Shown: piece after piece, positions 25,991 through 34,746 of the stretch
Numbering within the stretch: position 1 is the first letter of the stretch
Layout: every line of letters starts with the position of its first letter
Source of the DNA: Kaistella sp.
Lineage (GTDB): Bacteria; Bacteroidota; Bacteroidia; Flavobacteriales; Weeksellaceae
Assembly: GCA_019459085.1 (NCBI GenBank)
Contig: JAIBEW010000007.1
Location: 1 to 64,000 of the forward strand
Direction of reading: 5' to 3'
Length of the DNA: 64,000 nucleotides
The notes under the pieces: generated by a model
Seen by the model: the letters and a program-made list of their open reading frames with translations, nothing else
Told to the model about the DNA's origin: nothing
The model's database searches: none
Translations under genes and position numbers: made by a program

Positions 25991-27346
25991 ATGAAACTCG
26001 CCGAACTCGCCAAAACGCTCAACATATCCACCGAAAGTTTTATCAGATTTATTCAGGATTTTGATCTTGAACTTTCAGAATGTATTTCCACCAACTTCGA
26101 GGTGAAGCCTGACTTCGAAAAATTTGCCAAAGAAAATGTGGGTTTTCTGAAACGCTATCAGGAAGATCTCGAACATAAAAAATCGGCGAAAGATATTGCG
26201 GAAACCATTAACCAGCCTCAGGAAAAGGTGGAGGAAATCATAAAGAAAGAAAAACCGAGGGTTTTTGATAACGGATTTTTCAAATCCTCCGTTTCCAGTT
26301 TCGGAATTGATCATCAGCTCGGTGGAAACTATGAGTTCGTATATAATTATTTCGGAAAGAGAACCGGACTGAAAGAAGGGGATTTTATAGGCTACCGTGA
26401 TCTGTTTTTCTATATTTCTGTGACTTTGGAACCATTTCTGGACATGGATCAGACGAAAAACTGGGGCATTCGCAAACCGGCGGGAATCATTCTTTACGGA
26501 CCACCCGGAAGCGGGAAGATTTTCTGGGCTAATAAAATTGCCGAAATCATTGGCTATCACTTTAAAGAAGTGAAAAAGCATTATTTAGGAACTTCATTTG
26601 TTGATGGACAGAAAACGGATTTCAATGATTTTCTCGTGAAGATGATGAAAGAGGATTCAGTGCTGCTTTTTATGGAGGATTTTGATAAGATCATGAGCCA
26701 CCGCAGCGAAGAAAAATCGGTGGATTCATGCGACGAAGAAACAAAGGAGATCATCCTTCATTATGTAAGCCGTTTCGAAAAAGAGGACCTTTTAATGGTG
26801 GGTTCAGCAAATTCTCTGGTGGATATTGATGAAGATCTTCTGGCGCCGGGAAGGTTTGATGTAATGATTCCTGTTTTTCCGCCCAATTCCAGGGAACGTT
26901 CGGAATTGATAGTGTTTCATATGACGGATGACCTGTCGGAGGATGCACTCCTGATGAAAATTTTGGTTGAGAATGATGCTGATCACCAACCTTTTTGGCA
27001 GGAAATTTCGGCACGGATGAAAGCTTTCTCGAACACCATGATGATTGATTTTACCCAGAGCCTGAAAAAACGGATCCGCAATAGCTATCTGAAAGACAAT
27101 AACGAAAATATCAAAATCGATAAAAAACTTCTGGATGCAGCCTTCAGAGATGCTTCTGTAAAACTGACCGAGGAGTACCTCACTCAGGTTGCGCAGTTTA
27201 TCCGGGAGGTTATCCAAAACAATCACGATGATTTTATCCAAAGAACCAAGGAACTGCAGCAGGAATTAAACAGCTACAAAGTCGTTGAAAAACCCACAAA
27301 AAGCATCGGTTTTAAAAACAATGAGCAGAAAAAAGATAAAAAATAG
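25991..27346 (+). CDS. AAA-family ATPase with altered Walker A and B and IF2N-like N terminus
   Basis: This is a 451-aa cytoplasmic protein. The ATG at 25991 (MKLAELAKTLNISTESFIRF) is preferred over the track start at 25895, because this N terminus resembles the helical IF-2 N-terminal (IF2N) domain and the preceding 32 residues look unstructured. Residues about 115-330 form an AAA module with GPPGSGKIF (Walker A with Ile for Thr/Ser), VLLFMEDFDKI (Walker B with ED for DE), MVGSANSLVDIDEDL (sensor 1) and LAPGRFDVMIPVFPP (arginine-finger region). The C-terminal third is helical with SLKKRIRNSYLKDN. The nearest classes are FtsH/Cdc48-like AAAs; function is unknown. Divergent from alaS. Confidence 0.75.
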   Translation: MKLAELAKTLNISTESFIRFIQDFDLELSECISTNFEVKPDFEKFAKENVGFLKRYQEDLEHKKSAKDIAETINQPQEKVEEIIKKEKPRVFDNGFFKSSVSSFGIDHQLGGNYEFVYNYFGKRTGLKEGDFIGYRDLFFYISVTLEPFLDMDQTKNWGIRKPAGIILYGPPGSGKIFWANKIAEIIGYHFKEVKKHYLGTSFVDGQKTDFNDFLVKMMKEDSVLLFMEDFDKIMSHRSEEKSVDSCDEETKEIILHYVSRFEKEDLLMVGSANSLVDIDEDLLAPGRFDVMIPVFPPNSRERSELIVFHMTDDLSEDALLMKILVENDADHQPFWQEISARMKAFSNTMMIDFTQSLKKRIRNSYLKDNNENIKIDKKLLDAAFRDASVKLTEEYLTQVAQFIREVIQNNHDDFIQRTKELQQELNSYKVVEKPTKSIGFKNNEQKKDKK

Positions 27347-27423
27347 AAAATTTGCTTATTACTTCAGCTTTTAAAGTCCATTAAAACTCTTTACAAATTT
27401 TTACAGTGTAAATTTCAAATTCT

Positions 27424-27431
27424 TATTTTTG
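27424..27431 (+). promoter_or_regulatory. -7 box for prfB
   Basis: TATTTTTG is an exact TAnnTTTG ending 4 nt before the prfB ATG. A 13-bp inverted repeat TTTACAGTGTAAA lies at 27400-27412, inside the promoter spacer region. Confidence 0.45.
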
Positions 27432-27435
27432 CGGA

Positions 27436-28548
27436 ATGATTAACAGCGACCAAATAAAAGACCTTCAGCAAAGGATTGAGGATCTCTATAAATACCTTCA
27501 GATCGAAAAAAAGAAAATTGAAATCACCAACGACGAAGAAAAAACCGTTTCCCCGGAGTTTTGGGACAGTCCGAAGGAAGCTGAAATTTTCATGAAGCAG
27601 CTGCGTTCCCGAAAAAAATGGGTGAACGATTACGAAGAAATTTTCTCGAGGTTTGAAGATCTGCAGGTCCTTCTGGATTTTGCAAAGGAAGATCCTGATT
27701 CCGAAAAGGAACTCGATGCATCTTATCCTGTACTTTTGGAGAAAATTGAAGATCTGGAATTCAAAAATATGCTGTCGAATGAAGGCGATGAACTTTCAGC
27801 GGTGCTTCAGATTACCGCAGGAGCCGGCGGCACCGAAAGTTGCGACTGGGCTGCGATGCTGATGAGAATGTACACGATGTGGGCAGAAAAACAGGGGTAT
27901 AAACTCCGTGAACTGAATTATCAGGAAGGTGATGTGGCCGGAATAAAAACCGTGACTCTGGAAATCGACGGCGAATTTGCGTTTGGATATTTACGTGGCG
28001 AAAACGGAGTTCACCGACTCGTGAGAATTTCTCCGTTCGATTCGAATGCGAAACGCCACACGAGTTTTGTGTCGGTTTATGTGTATCCTTTGGTGGACGA
28101 TACGATTGAAATCAACATTAATCCCGCAGATATTTCTTTTGAAACCATGCGTTCCAGTGGTGCAGGTGGACAAAATGTAAATAAGGTGGAAACGGCGGTC
28201 CGTCTGCGTCACGCTCCTTCAGGGATCATCATCGAGAATTCCGAAAGCCGTTCTCAGCTGCAGAATAAAGAAAAAGCAATGCAGTTGCTGCGCTCCCGAC
28301 TTTATGAAATGGAACTTGAGGAAAGAATGAAAGCCAGAACGGAAATTGAAGCCGGAAAAATGAAAATAGAGTGGGGCAGCCAGATCCGTAATTATGTGAT
28401 GCACCCGTATAAATTGGTGAAAGATGTGCGGTCGGGTCATGAAACCTCGGATGTGGACGGTGTGATGAACGGCAACATTACCCCTTTTCTGAAAGCATTC
28501 CTGATGGCCGACGGAACCGCGGCTACTGCAGATGACTTCGACCTGTAA
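27436..28548 (+). CDS. prfB: Peptide chain release factor 2
   Basis: RF2 terminates translation at UGA and UAA codons. The 370-aa protein has the RF2-specific stop-codon tripeptide in [17 protein letters not shown] (SPF) near residue 197, and the catalytic [18 protein letters not shown] near residue 240, whose Gln is normally N5-methylated. The N-terminal helical domain, with [20 protein letters not shown], is intact. The gene reads in one frame throughout; the place where many prfB genes have CTT-TGA for autoregulatory +1 frameshifting reads CTT-CAG here. ATG is fixed by a -7 box 4 nt away. Confidence 0.95.
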   Translation: MINSDQIKDLQQRIEDLYKYLQIEKKKIEITNDEEKTVSPEFWDSPKEAEIFMKQLRSRKKWVNDYEEIFSRFEDLQVLLDFAKEDPDSEKELDASYPVLLEKIEDLEFKNMLSNEGDELSAVLQITAGAGGTESCDWAAMLMRMYTMWAEKQGYKLRELNYQEGDVAGIKTVTLEIDGEFAFGYLRGENGVHRLVRISPFDSNAKRHTSFVSVYVYPLVDDTIEININPADISFETMRSSGAGGQNVNKVETAVRLRHAPSGIIIENSESRSQLQNKEKAMQLLRSRLYEMELEERMKARTEIEAGKMKIEWGSQIRNYVMHPYKLVKDVRSGHETSDVDGVMNGNITPFLKAFLMADGTAATADDFDL

Positions 28549-28599
28549 AAATTAAAGAAAATTAACAGATTTGGAAATGCACCGTTAGGTTGCTTTTCA

Positions 28600-28607
28600 T
28601 ATCTTTG
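28600..28607 (+). promoter_or_regulatory. -7 box for dedA-family gene
   Basis: TATCTTTG matches TAnnTTTG and ends 5 nt before the ATG at 28613. A TTGG at 28571 is 25 nt away, rather far for a -33 element. Confidence 0.45.
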
Positions 28608-28612
28608 TGAAT

Positions 28613-29290
28613 ATGGAAAATTTCGAAAGCTGGAAGGATTTGCTTAATCCTGAATTTTATATAAAAATGGGCGGTTTCTGGCTCATTCTGTTTATTATTT
28701 TTGCAGAAACCGGTCTGTTTATCGGTTTTTTTCTACCCGGTGACAGTTTGCTCTTTGTGTCCGGAATTTACGCGGTTGATATCATACGTGAAACATTCGG
28801 ATCAACAGGAAGTGAATTTCTGGATACCACTATTTTGGCTACTGCGATTGCATTCGCGGCCATTATCGGAAATGAAGTCGGGTATTGGTTCGGTTATAAA
28901 GCCGGTCCTGCACTGTATAACAGAAAAGATTCTTTCCTTTTCAAAAAGAAATATCTGCAGCAGGCTCATGATTTTTTTGAAGATCATGGTGCACTTGCCG
29001 TGATCATGGCGCGTTTTTTACCGATTGTAAGAACGTTTACCCCTATTGTTGCGGGAATTGTGCGCATGGATAAAAGAAAATTCCTTTTTGACAATATTAT
29101 AGGAGCTTTTTTGTGGTCTTATCTGCTGATATTTGCCGGTCACTATCTGGATAAATTATTCGTTGACCAGTTCGGAATTGATCTGAAAACGCATCTTGAG
29201 ATCATTATTCTTGTTATTGTGCTCATTACCACTCTTCCATTAATCCTGAAAATTGTTTTCGGAAAAAAGAAAGAAGAAATATCTGAATAA
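28613..29290 (+). CDS. DedA family membrane protein
   Basis: This 225-aa polytopic inner-membrane protein is of the DedA/VTT superfamily. FAETGLFIGFFLPGDSLLFV near residue 28 and ARFLPIVRTFTPIVAGIVRM near residue 130 are the re-entrant, Arg-containing signatures. EVGYWFGYKAGPALY lies between them. DedA proteins act in lipid flipping (undecaprenyl phosphate or phospholipid) and membrane homeostasis; the substrate here is unknown. The ORF track includes an upstream GTG at 28607 that belongs to the -7 box, so ATG at 28613 is used. It ends in a lysine-rich tail, with a convergent esterase 8 nt away. Confidence 0.87.
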   Translation: MENFESWKDLLNPEFYIKMGGFWLILFIIFAETGLFIGFFLPGDSLLFVSGIYAVDIIRETFGSTGSEFLDTTILATAIAFAAIIGNEVGYWFGYKAGPALYNRKDSFLFKKKYLQQAHDFFEDHGALAVIMARFLPIVRTFTPIVAGIVRMDKRKFLFDNIIGAFLWSYLLIFAGHYLDKLFVDQFGIDLKTHLEIIILVIVLITTLPLILKIVFGKKKEEISE

Positions 29291-29298
29291 TCGGATAG

Positions 29299-30162
29299 TT
29301 ACTCTCTGATAAAATCCAGAATTGCGGGATAAATAATGCTGTCTCTTTTCGTGTGGTTGAAAAATCTTGGCGCGTGCCCGGTTTTTTTCATGTAGATGAA
29401 CCGGTGCGGAATCTTTTCGGCACTCAATACTGAATCCAAAGCCATTCCCTGTCTTTTATTGACGAGGAAATCCCGGTCGCCCTGGAAATGAAGGGTCGGA
29501 ACATTCGATACGTTTGCAACCGGACTTGCAGCCTTAAACGCTGCGGAAATGTTTTCTCTGTTGAATTTTTCTCCTACCATTTTCTGTACCGTAGAAACGG
29601 AATATATCGAGTAAAAGGAATCAGCATAATTTTTTGAAAAGAAATCGGTGGGTCCGCTCAGAGAAATTATTTTTCGGATCTGTCCGGGATTTCTGTATCC
29701 GTAAAGCAGCGCGATGTGCCCGCCGGAACTTTCGCCCAGTAAAATGTAGTGATCAGGCTTTAATTTTGCTTTTTTTGACAGACTGTTGAATTTATCGATC
29801 GCCATTTTGATATCCTCTAGCTGCTCATGATAGGTGACATTTCTGTTGACGAGGCGGTAATTGATATTTACAGTGGGAATTCGGTTCTGAAACAGCAGTT
29901 TCTGTATTTTTATCATTTTTTCTTTCCTGCCGTACACCCACGCTCCTCCATGAATAATCATCACCACCGGTTTTTGTTCATCATATTCCTCCGGAAGAAA
30001 AATGTCCATCACCTGTCTTTTATCTTTGCCATAGCTGAGGTTGAAAATCTTCTGTTCGCCTTTTTCGCCCATCCAGATGCGGTGTTTTGTGTTGCACGAA
30101 TTCAGGAGGAAACCCAATAATACAAACGCCCAGAAATGATATTTTAAAACCGGTTTTTTCAT
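29299..30162 (-). CDS. Exported alpha/beta-hydrolase (carboxylesterase-like lipoprotein)
   Basis: This 287-aa protein has a lipoprotein signal, YHFWAFVLLGFLLNSCN (lipobox LNSC). The mature enzyme has the oxyanion-hole motif IIHGGAWVYGRKEK near residue 69, the nucleophile elbow ILLGESSGGHIALLYG near residue 142 (GxSxG), FQGDRDFLVNKRQG for the Asp, and KKTGHAPRFF for the His near residue 264. The triad is complete. The HGGAW pattern matches the hormone-sensitive lipase/BD-FAE branch acting on small esters or acetylated sugars. The substrate is not determined. Convergent with dedA, it follows the dnaJ terminator. Confidence 0.8.
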   Translation of the reverse strand: MKKPVLKYHFWAFVLLGFLLNSCNTKHRIWMGEKGEQKIFNLSYGKDKRQVMDIFLPEEYDEQKPVVMIIHGGAWVYGRKEKMIKIQKLLFQNRIPTVNINYRLVNRNVTYHEQLEDIKMAIDKFNSLSKKAKLKPDHYILLGESSGGHIALLYGYRNPGQIRKIISLSGPTDFFSKNYADSFYSIYSVSTVQKMVGEKFNRENISAAFKAASPVANVSNVPTLHFQGDRDFLVNKRQGMALDSVLSAEKIPHRFIYMKKTGHAPRFFNHTKRDSIIYPAILDFIRE

Positions 30163-30222
30163 ATTTCAAAGCTGTGGAAAGTAATATCAAATATACTGAA
30201 ACCGAGAAATCTGCCAAGAAAA

Positions 30223-30245
30223 AAGGAGATTTAAAAAATCTCCTT
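30223..30245 (-). terminator. Terminator after dnaJ
   Basis: AAGGAGATTT and AATCTCCTT form a stem of up to 10 bp with a short A-rich loop, 9 nt beyond the dnaJ stop. A T-run follows on the minus strand. Confidence 0.75.
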
Positions 30246-30253
30246 ATATTTTT

Positions 30254-31369
30254 TCAGTTGAATAAGTCTCTTACTTTATCAAAAAAAGTTTTTTCGTTTC
30301 CGGAAGGTTCTGCTACCATTTCGCCGTTGTTCAGCTGTTTTTCGAAGAATTCTCTCTGGTCTTTCGAAAGTTTTTGTGGAGTCCATACATTAATGTGGAC
30401 AAACATATCACCTTTTCCGTAACTGTCGATGCTCGGCAAACCTTTACCTGAAAGTCTCAGGATTTTACCGGACTGCGTTCCGGCATCCACTTTAATTTTT
30501 ACTTTTCCGCCAACAGTTGGAATTTCTTTTTGCGCTCCCAAAGCCGCTTCAGCAAAAGAAACGTAGAGTTCCTGATGAAGATTGTCGCCTTCACGTTTAA
30601 TAGCTGCATCAATTTCCTCTTCAACAACCACCAGTAAATCTCCGGCATTTCCGCCGAAAGGGGCATCGTTTCCTTTTCCGCGCACGTTCAATTGAATTCC
30701 TTCTCGTGCTCCTGCAGGAATATTGATCGTAACTTCTTCATCTTCTTTGATTAAACCCTGTGCATTGGCGCCGGCCGGAATTTTGTCTCCGACTTTTCCG
30801 ATTCCCTGACAGTTCGAGCAATGGGTCTGGCTCTGCATTTGTCCGAACATGGTATTCATCACTTTTACCTGAACGCCGCTTCCGTTACACGCAGGACATG
30901 TTTTAGAAGTGGTTCCAGCCGCCAGTTTCATTTTCTTGACTTTGATGGTTTTTTGAGTTCCATTCACCATTTCTTCAAGATTCAGTTTAATTCTGACACG
31001 GAGATTGGTGCCGCGAAACTGCTGTCTCTGCGCTCCGCCGCCACCGCCGCCGAAATGTCCGCCAAAAATATCACCAAACTGGCTGAAGATATCCTCCATA
31101 TTCATTCCGCCACCGAAACCGCCGCCGCCAAAGCCGCCCGCTCCACCCATTCCGGCGTGGCCGTACTGGTCGTAACGTGCTTTTTTATTGTCGTCGCTCA
31201 ACACTTCGTAGGCCTCTGCAGCTTCCTTGAAATTCTCTTCAGCAACTTTATCGCCCGGATTTTTATCCGGATGATATTTGATCGCCATTTTTCGGTACGC
31301 TTTTTTTATTTCTTCTGCCGTGGCATTTTTTGAAATACCCAGAATCTCGTAATAATCTCGTTTTGACAT
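30254..31369 (-). CDS. dnaJ: Chaperone DnaJ with half zinc-finger
   Basis: Hsp40 cochaperone that stimulates DnaK ATPase and delivers unfolded substrates. The J domain (residues 1-70) has [10 protein letters not shown] with the essential HPD. A Gly-rich region [20 protein letters not shown] follows. The cysteine-rich domain has only two CxxCxGxG motifs, CPACNGSG near residue 155 and CSNCQGIG near residue 183, versus four in E. coli; the first and last repeats are replaced. The C-terminal peptide-binding domains and GKGLPS motif are complete. It is 78 nt downstream of grpE, so transcribed in the same direction. Confidence 0.95.
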   Translation of the reverse strand: MSKRDYYEILGISKNATAEEIKKAYRKMAIKYHPDKNPGDKVAEENFKEAAEAYEVLSDDNKKARYDQYGHAGMGGAGGFGGGGFGGGMNMEDIFSQFGDIFGGHFGGGGGGAQRQQFRGTNLRVRIKLNLEEMVNGTQKTIKVKKMKLAAGTTSKTCPACNGSGVQVKVMNTMFGQMQSQTHCSNCQGIGKVGDKIPAGANAQGLIKEDEEVTINIPAGAREGIQLNVRGKGNDAPFGGNAGDLLVVVEEEIDAAIKREGDNLHQELYVSFAEAALGAQKEIPTVGGKVKIKVDAGTQSGKILRLSGKGLPSIDSYGKGDMFVHINVWTPQKLSKDQREFFEKQLNNGEMVAEPSGNEKTFFDKVRDLFN

Positions 31370-31447
31370 CTTTTTTTAGTATAGATAGTGAGTAATAAGC
31401 ATGGTCAGCGTAAAATCTGAACTCGTTATTACCGGCTTCCCGTATTT

Positions 31448-31987
31448 TTAGTTTCCTGTAACCACTTTGGTAAAACGGATTACTTTATCGTTTAACTGAT
31501 AACCTGTCTCCACAACATCCACAATTTTACCTTTTAAATCTTCAGATGGTGCTGGAATCTGCGTGATGGCTTCATGCAAATCCACACTGAACGCATCACC
31601 GACCTTAACTTCTATCGGTTTCAGGCCTTTCTCTGTGAGTCTGTTTTTCAGTTTATGATAAATCAGTTCAACCCCTTCGAAATCAGCTTCATTGCCGCTT
31701 TTGGCAATTTCTTTCATAGCACGTTCAAAATCATCCAGAATTCCAAGCATAGCGATCATCATATCCTGATTGGCATACTGAAAGAAATCCATTTTTTCTT
31801 TAGCAGTTCTTTTTTTATAGTTTTCGAATTCTGCAAAAAGACGGATGTAACGGTCTTTTTCTTCTGCCAAAAGTTCTTCGGGCGATTTTTCCGGTGTCAT
31901 ATTTTCCGGATTTGGATTCTCTGTGTTGGCGTTTGCCTCCTCGGGAGTTTGGAGGTTATCTCTTTCTGTATCTTGATTTTCTGACAT
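31448..31987 (-). CDS. grpE: Nucleotide exchange factor GrpE
   Basis: GrpE releases ADP from DnaK as its exchange factor. The 179-aa protein begins with an acidic disordered tail rich in Glu/Asn/Pro. A long helix (residues 45-90, LLAEEKDRYIRLFAEFENYKKRTAKE) matches the dimerising GrpE helix. The C-terminal beta-wing includes GLKPIEVKVGDAFSVDLHEA and VVETGYQLNDKVIRFTKVVT, which is diagnostic. dnaJ follows on the same strand; dnaK itself is elsewhere. Confidence 0.94.
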   Translation of the reverse strand: MSENQDTERDNLQTPEEANANTENPNPENMTPEKSPEELLAEEKDRYIRLFAEFENYKKRTAKEKMDFFQYANQDMMIAMLGILDDFERAMKEIAKSGNEADFEGVELIYHKLKNRLTEKGLKPIEVKVGDAFSVDLHEAITQIPAPSEDLKGKIVDVVETGYQLNDKVIRFTKVVTGN

Positions 31988-32084
31988 AATATTAGATTTT
32001 ACCAGTCACTGTTCACAAAGATTTTGCCAAACCGTGTTTTAGGACATTTAGGCATATCAGCTGAAGTAACGATTCTCTAATAAA

Positions 32085-32116
32085 TTTGTTAGATTAGTCT
32101 AACAATTGTATATTCG
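32085..32116 (+). promoter_or_regulatory. Promoter of TonB receptor gene, overlapped by operator
   Basis: TTTG at 32085-32088 and TATATTCG at 32109-32116 are separated by 20 nt, close to the Bacteroidota -33/-7 layout with one mismatch in the -7 box. The operator palindrome covers the -33 element and spacer, so a bound repressor would block sigma access. The ATG lies 19 nt downstream. Confidence 0.6.
32086..32105 (+). promoter_or_regulatory. 20-bp operator-like palindrome (DtxR/MntR-type)
   Basis: TTGTTAGA-TTAG-TCTAACAA has perfect 8-bp arms. Its core TTAGATTAGTCTAA matches the DtxR consensus core TTAGGTTAGCCTAA at 12 of 14 positions. The partner upstream of mntH differs only in two central bases, which supports one regulator for both. 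Confidence 0.7.
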
Positions 32117-32135
32117 CAAAGAAATTTAACGGCTG

Positions 32136-34259
32136 ATGAAATATATTCACTTTTTAACGGGACTTTTATTCTTTCTTGCAGGAACAGAATTAATTCATGC
32201 GCAGAATTTGTCTGACAGTGCTTTTATAGACAAGCTTCCGCTGACCGGTACTTTAGGACTGAAGACAGATTCAACAACGCTTTCGGGAATTGATGAAGTG
32301 GTCATTTCCGGAACGATGAAGGCGGTAAGCCGGCTCGACAGCCCCGTTCCTGTTGAAGTTTATTCGCCGTTATATTTCAGAAAAAATCCAACACCCAATA
32401 TTTTTGAAGCCCTGCAGAACATTAACGGTGTCCGTCCGCAACTCAATTGTAACATCTGTAATACAGGAGATATTCATATCAACGGTCTGGAAGGACCTTA
32501 TACGATGGTTTTGATAGACGGAATGCCCATTGTAAGCTCTTTGGGAACGGTTTATGGTCTTTCGGGAATTCCTAATTCTCTGGTGGAGAGAATTGAGATT
32601 GTGAAAGGCCCTGCCTCATCACTTTACGGAAGTGAGGCTGTTGGCGGACTCATTAATATTATTACAAAAAAGCCCATTAATGCACCTCTGTTCAGTGCAG
32701 ATATTTTTTCCACAACCTGGGGAGAGCACAACTTGGATTTTGCATTTAAAGTTAATGCTAGCAAAAAAGCAACAGTTTTAACCGGGATCAATTATTTTAA
32801 TTTTCAAAACAGAGTGGACAATAATGCTGATCATTTCACAGATGTTACTTTACAGAACAGAATATCGGTTTTTCAGAAGTGGAATTTTAACCGGCATAAC
32901 AACAGGATCTTCAGTATGGCAGCCCGATACATGTATGAAGACCGTTGGGGCGGCGATATTGACTGGAATAAATCTTACCGTGGCGGCAACACCGTTTATG
33001 GAGAAAGTATTTACACGAACAGGGCAGAACTTTTTGGCACTTATCAGCTGCCGACAAAAGAAAAATTATTCCTGGGATTTTCCTTCGTTAATCATGATCA
33101 GGACAGCCGTTATGGTACAACATCTTATATTGCCAACCAAAAAATTGCTTTCGGACAGCTGACGTGGGATAAAACGCTTAACCGACATGATCTGTTGGCA
33201 GGATTGGCAGTGAGATATACGTATTATGATGACAACACCGTCACCACCGCAGCACCGGAGGGCGGTAATGCGCCCGATAAATCGTGGCTTCCGGGTGTTT
33301 TTATTCAGGACGAAATCAAACTTTCAGAAAAGCATAAACTTCTATTAGGGGTAAGATATGACCACAATACTGTTCACGGGGGAATTTTCACACCGAGATT
33401 TGCATATAAATGGAATCTGAGTGAAAACAGTATTCTGAGGTTAAACGCCGGAACCGGATTTCGAGTGGTGAACCTCTTTACTGAAGATCATGCAGCATTA
33501 ACCGGCGCGCGCGAGATTGTGATCCTGAATGATCTGAAGCCGGAAAAATCCTATAACGTAAATCTGAACTTTCTGAAAAAGGTCTATTTCAGTTCCGGCG
33601 GTTTTGTAGGTTTTGATGCGACTGCATTTTTCACGTATTTCACGAACCGCATCGTACCAGACTATGAAGCGGACCCCAACGAAATCGTTTATGATAATTT
33701 ATCCGGGTATGCGGTGAGCAAGGGAATCAGTTTTAATGTAGATTTTACTTTTATCAATAGTTTAAAATTAATTGTAGGAGGCACACTGATGGAAAATTCC
33801 ATTTCGGAGAACGGAATTAAAACTCAGCAGATGCTCACCGAAAAATTTTCGGGAACCTGGGCCATTTCCTATAAAATTAAACCTTTGGATATTGCGGTAG
33901 ATTACACCGGAAATGTTTACAGTCCAATGCGTTTGCCGTTACTCGGACATTTAGATCCCCGAAGATCCGAATCGCCTTGGTGGAGCATTCAGAATATTCA
34001 GTTTACGTACAGCGGTTTCAAAAACATTGAAATATATGGAGGGGTAAAAAACCTTCTGAACTGGACTCCCAACAGAGGAAATCCTTTTCTCATCGCGAGA
34101 GCACATGATCCTTTCGACAAGAATGTAATTTTCGACGCACAGGGTGGGGTAGTTCAGACTCAGGAAAATCCTTACGCGCTAACTTTCGATCCTACTTACA
34201 TTTACGGGCCCAATCAGGGGATCCGCGGATTTTTTGGCATCAGATTTACATTGAATTAA
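32136..34259 (+). CDS. TonB-dependent outer-membrane receptor, probable metal uptake
   Basis: This is a 707-aa receptor. After the signal peptide (MKYIHFLTGLLFFLAGTELIHA) comes a short linker with IDEVVISGTM, which may act as the TonB box region. The plug domain follows: NPTPNIFEALQNINGVRP, CNICNTGDIHINGLEGPYTM, then IEIVKGPASSLYGSEAVGGL near residue 140-180. The C-terminal 500 residues form the 22-strand barrel, ending in QGIRGFFGIRFTLN. The plug contains a C-x-x-C pair (CNIC). It lacks a SusC-type N-terminal domain, so metal or a metal complex is likelier than glycans. The operator and the thioredoxin and NRAMP neighbours support Mn/Fe uptake, but the ligand is inferred. Confidence 0.85.
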   Translation: MKYIHFLTGLLFFLAGTELIHAQNLSDSAFIDKLPLTGTLGLKTDSTTLSGIDEVVISGTMKAVSRLDSPVPVEVYSPLYFRKNPTPNIFEALQNINGVRPQLNCNICNTGDIHINGLEGPYTMVLIDGMPIVSSLGTVYGLSGIPNSLVERIEIVKGPASSLYGSEAVGGLINIITKKPINAPLFSADIFSTTWGEHNLDFAFKVNASKKATVLTGINYFNFQNRVDNNADHFTDVTLQNRISVFQKWNFNRHNNRIFSMAARYMYEDRWGGDIDWNKSYRGGNTVYGESIYTNRAELFGTYQLPTKEKLFLGFSFVNHDQDSRYGTTSYIANQKIAFGQLTWDKTLNRHDLLAGLAVRYTYYDDNTVTTAAPEGGNAPDKSWLPGVFIQDEIKLSEKHKLLLGVRYDHNTVHGGIFTPRFAYKWNLSENSILRLNAGTGFRVVNLFTEDHAALTGAREIVILNDLKPEKSYNVNLNFLKKVYFSSGGFVGFDATAFFTYFTNRIVPDYEADPNEIVYDNLSGYAVSKGISFNVDFTFINSLKLIVGGTLMENSISENGIKTQQMLTEKFSGTWAISYKIKPLDIAVDYTGNVYSPMRLPLLGHLDPRRSESPWWSIQNIQFTYSGFKNIEIYGGVKNLLNWTPNRGNPFLIARAHDPFDKNVIFDAQGGVVQTQENPYALTFDPTYIYGPNQGIRGFFGIRFTLN

Positions 34260-34269
34260 TATAAAACGT

Positions 34270-34746
34270 ATGCAACTTCATCTTCGCAAAACTGTTATCA
34301 CGCTGAGTATTTTATTTTTCAGCTTCTTCAGTTCACAACTGCGGACTTTAAAGTTTGAAGATCTGAGGAATGCTCAGATTCAAAGCAATAAAAATGTAGT
34401 GGTTTTGTTGTATACTGACTGGTGCATTTACTGCAAAGCAATGAAAAACACGACTTTTAAAAAGGAAAAAGTGGTGAGTTTACTCAACAGCAATTTCTAC
34501 TTTATCGAAATGAATGCCGAAGAAAAAAATGATGTTATTTTTGCTGACCGCGTTTTTAAATATAAACCAACAGGCGTCAATACAGGAATCCACCAACTTG
34601 CAGAAATACTCGGCTCGATTGACGGGAAAATTTCTTACCCCGCTGTGGTCTTTTTAAATCCAGAAAATGAAATTATCTTTCAGTACAGCGGATACATCAG
34701 TGCCGCAGATCTTCAGATGCTGCTGAACCGACTTCCTAAGCCATGA
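34270..34746 (+). CDS. Exported thioredoxin-fold protein
   Basis: This 158-aa protein has an N-terminal signal peptide (KTVITLSILFFSFFSSQ), so it acts in the periplasm. The thioredoxin fold shows VVLLYTDWCIYCKAMKNTTF near residue 50, with active site WCIYC, and the cis-Pro loop SYPAVVFLNPE near residue 119. Its C-x-x-C could reduce or isomerise a disulfide. It lies 10 nt after the receptor gene, surely in one transcript, and the receptor plug has a CxxC, so the receptor may be its substrate (inference). Its 3' end overlaps the convergent mntH by 11 nt. No TlpA-type extra domains. Confidence 0.82.
   Translation: MQLHLRKTVITLSILFFSFFSSQLRTLKFEDLRNAQIQSNKNVVVLLYTDWCIYCKAMKNTTFKKEKVVSLLNSNFYFIEMNAEEKNDVIFADRVFKYKPTGVNTGIHQLAEILGSIDGKISYPAVVFLNPENEIIFQYSGYISAADLQMLLNRLPKP

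Noticed and set aside
27400-27412. TTTACAGTGTAAA as an operator for prfB
   Set aside because: Only 6-bp arms in AT-rich sequence and no partner sites in the window; could be chance.
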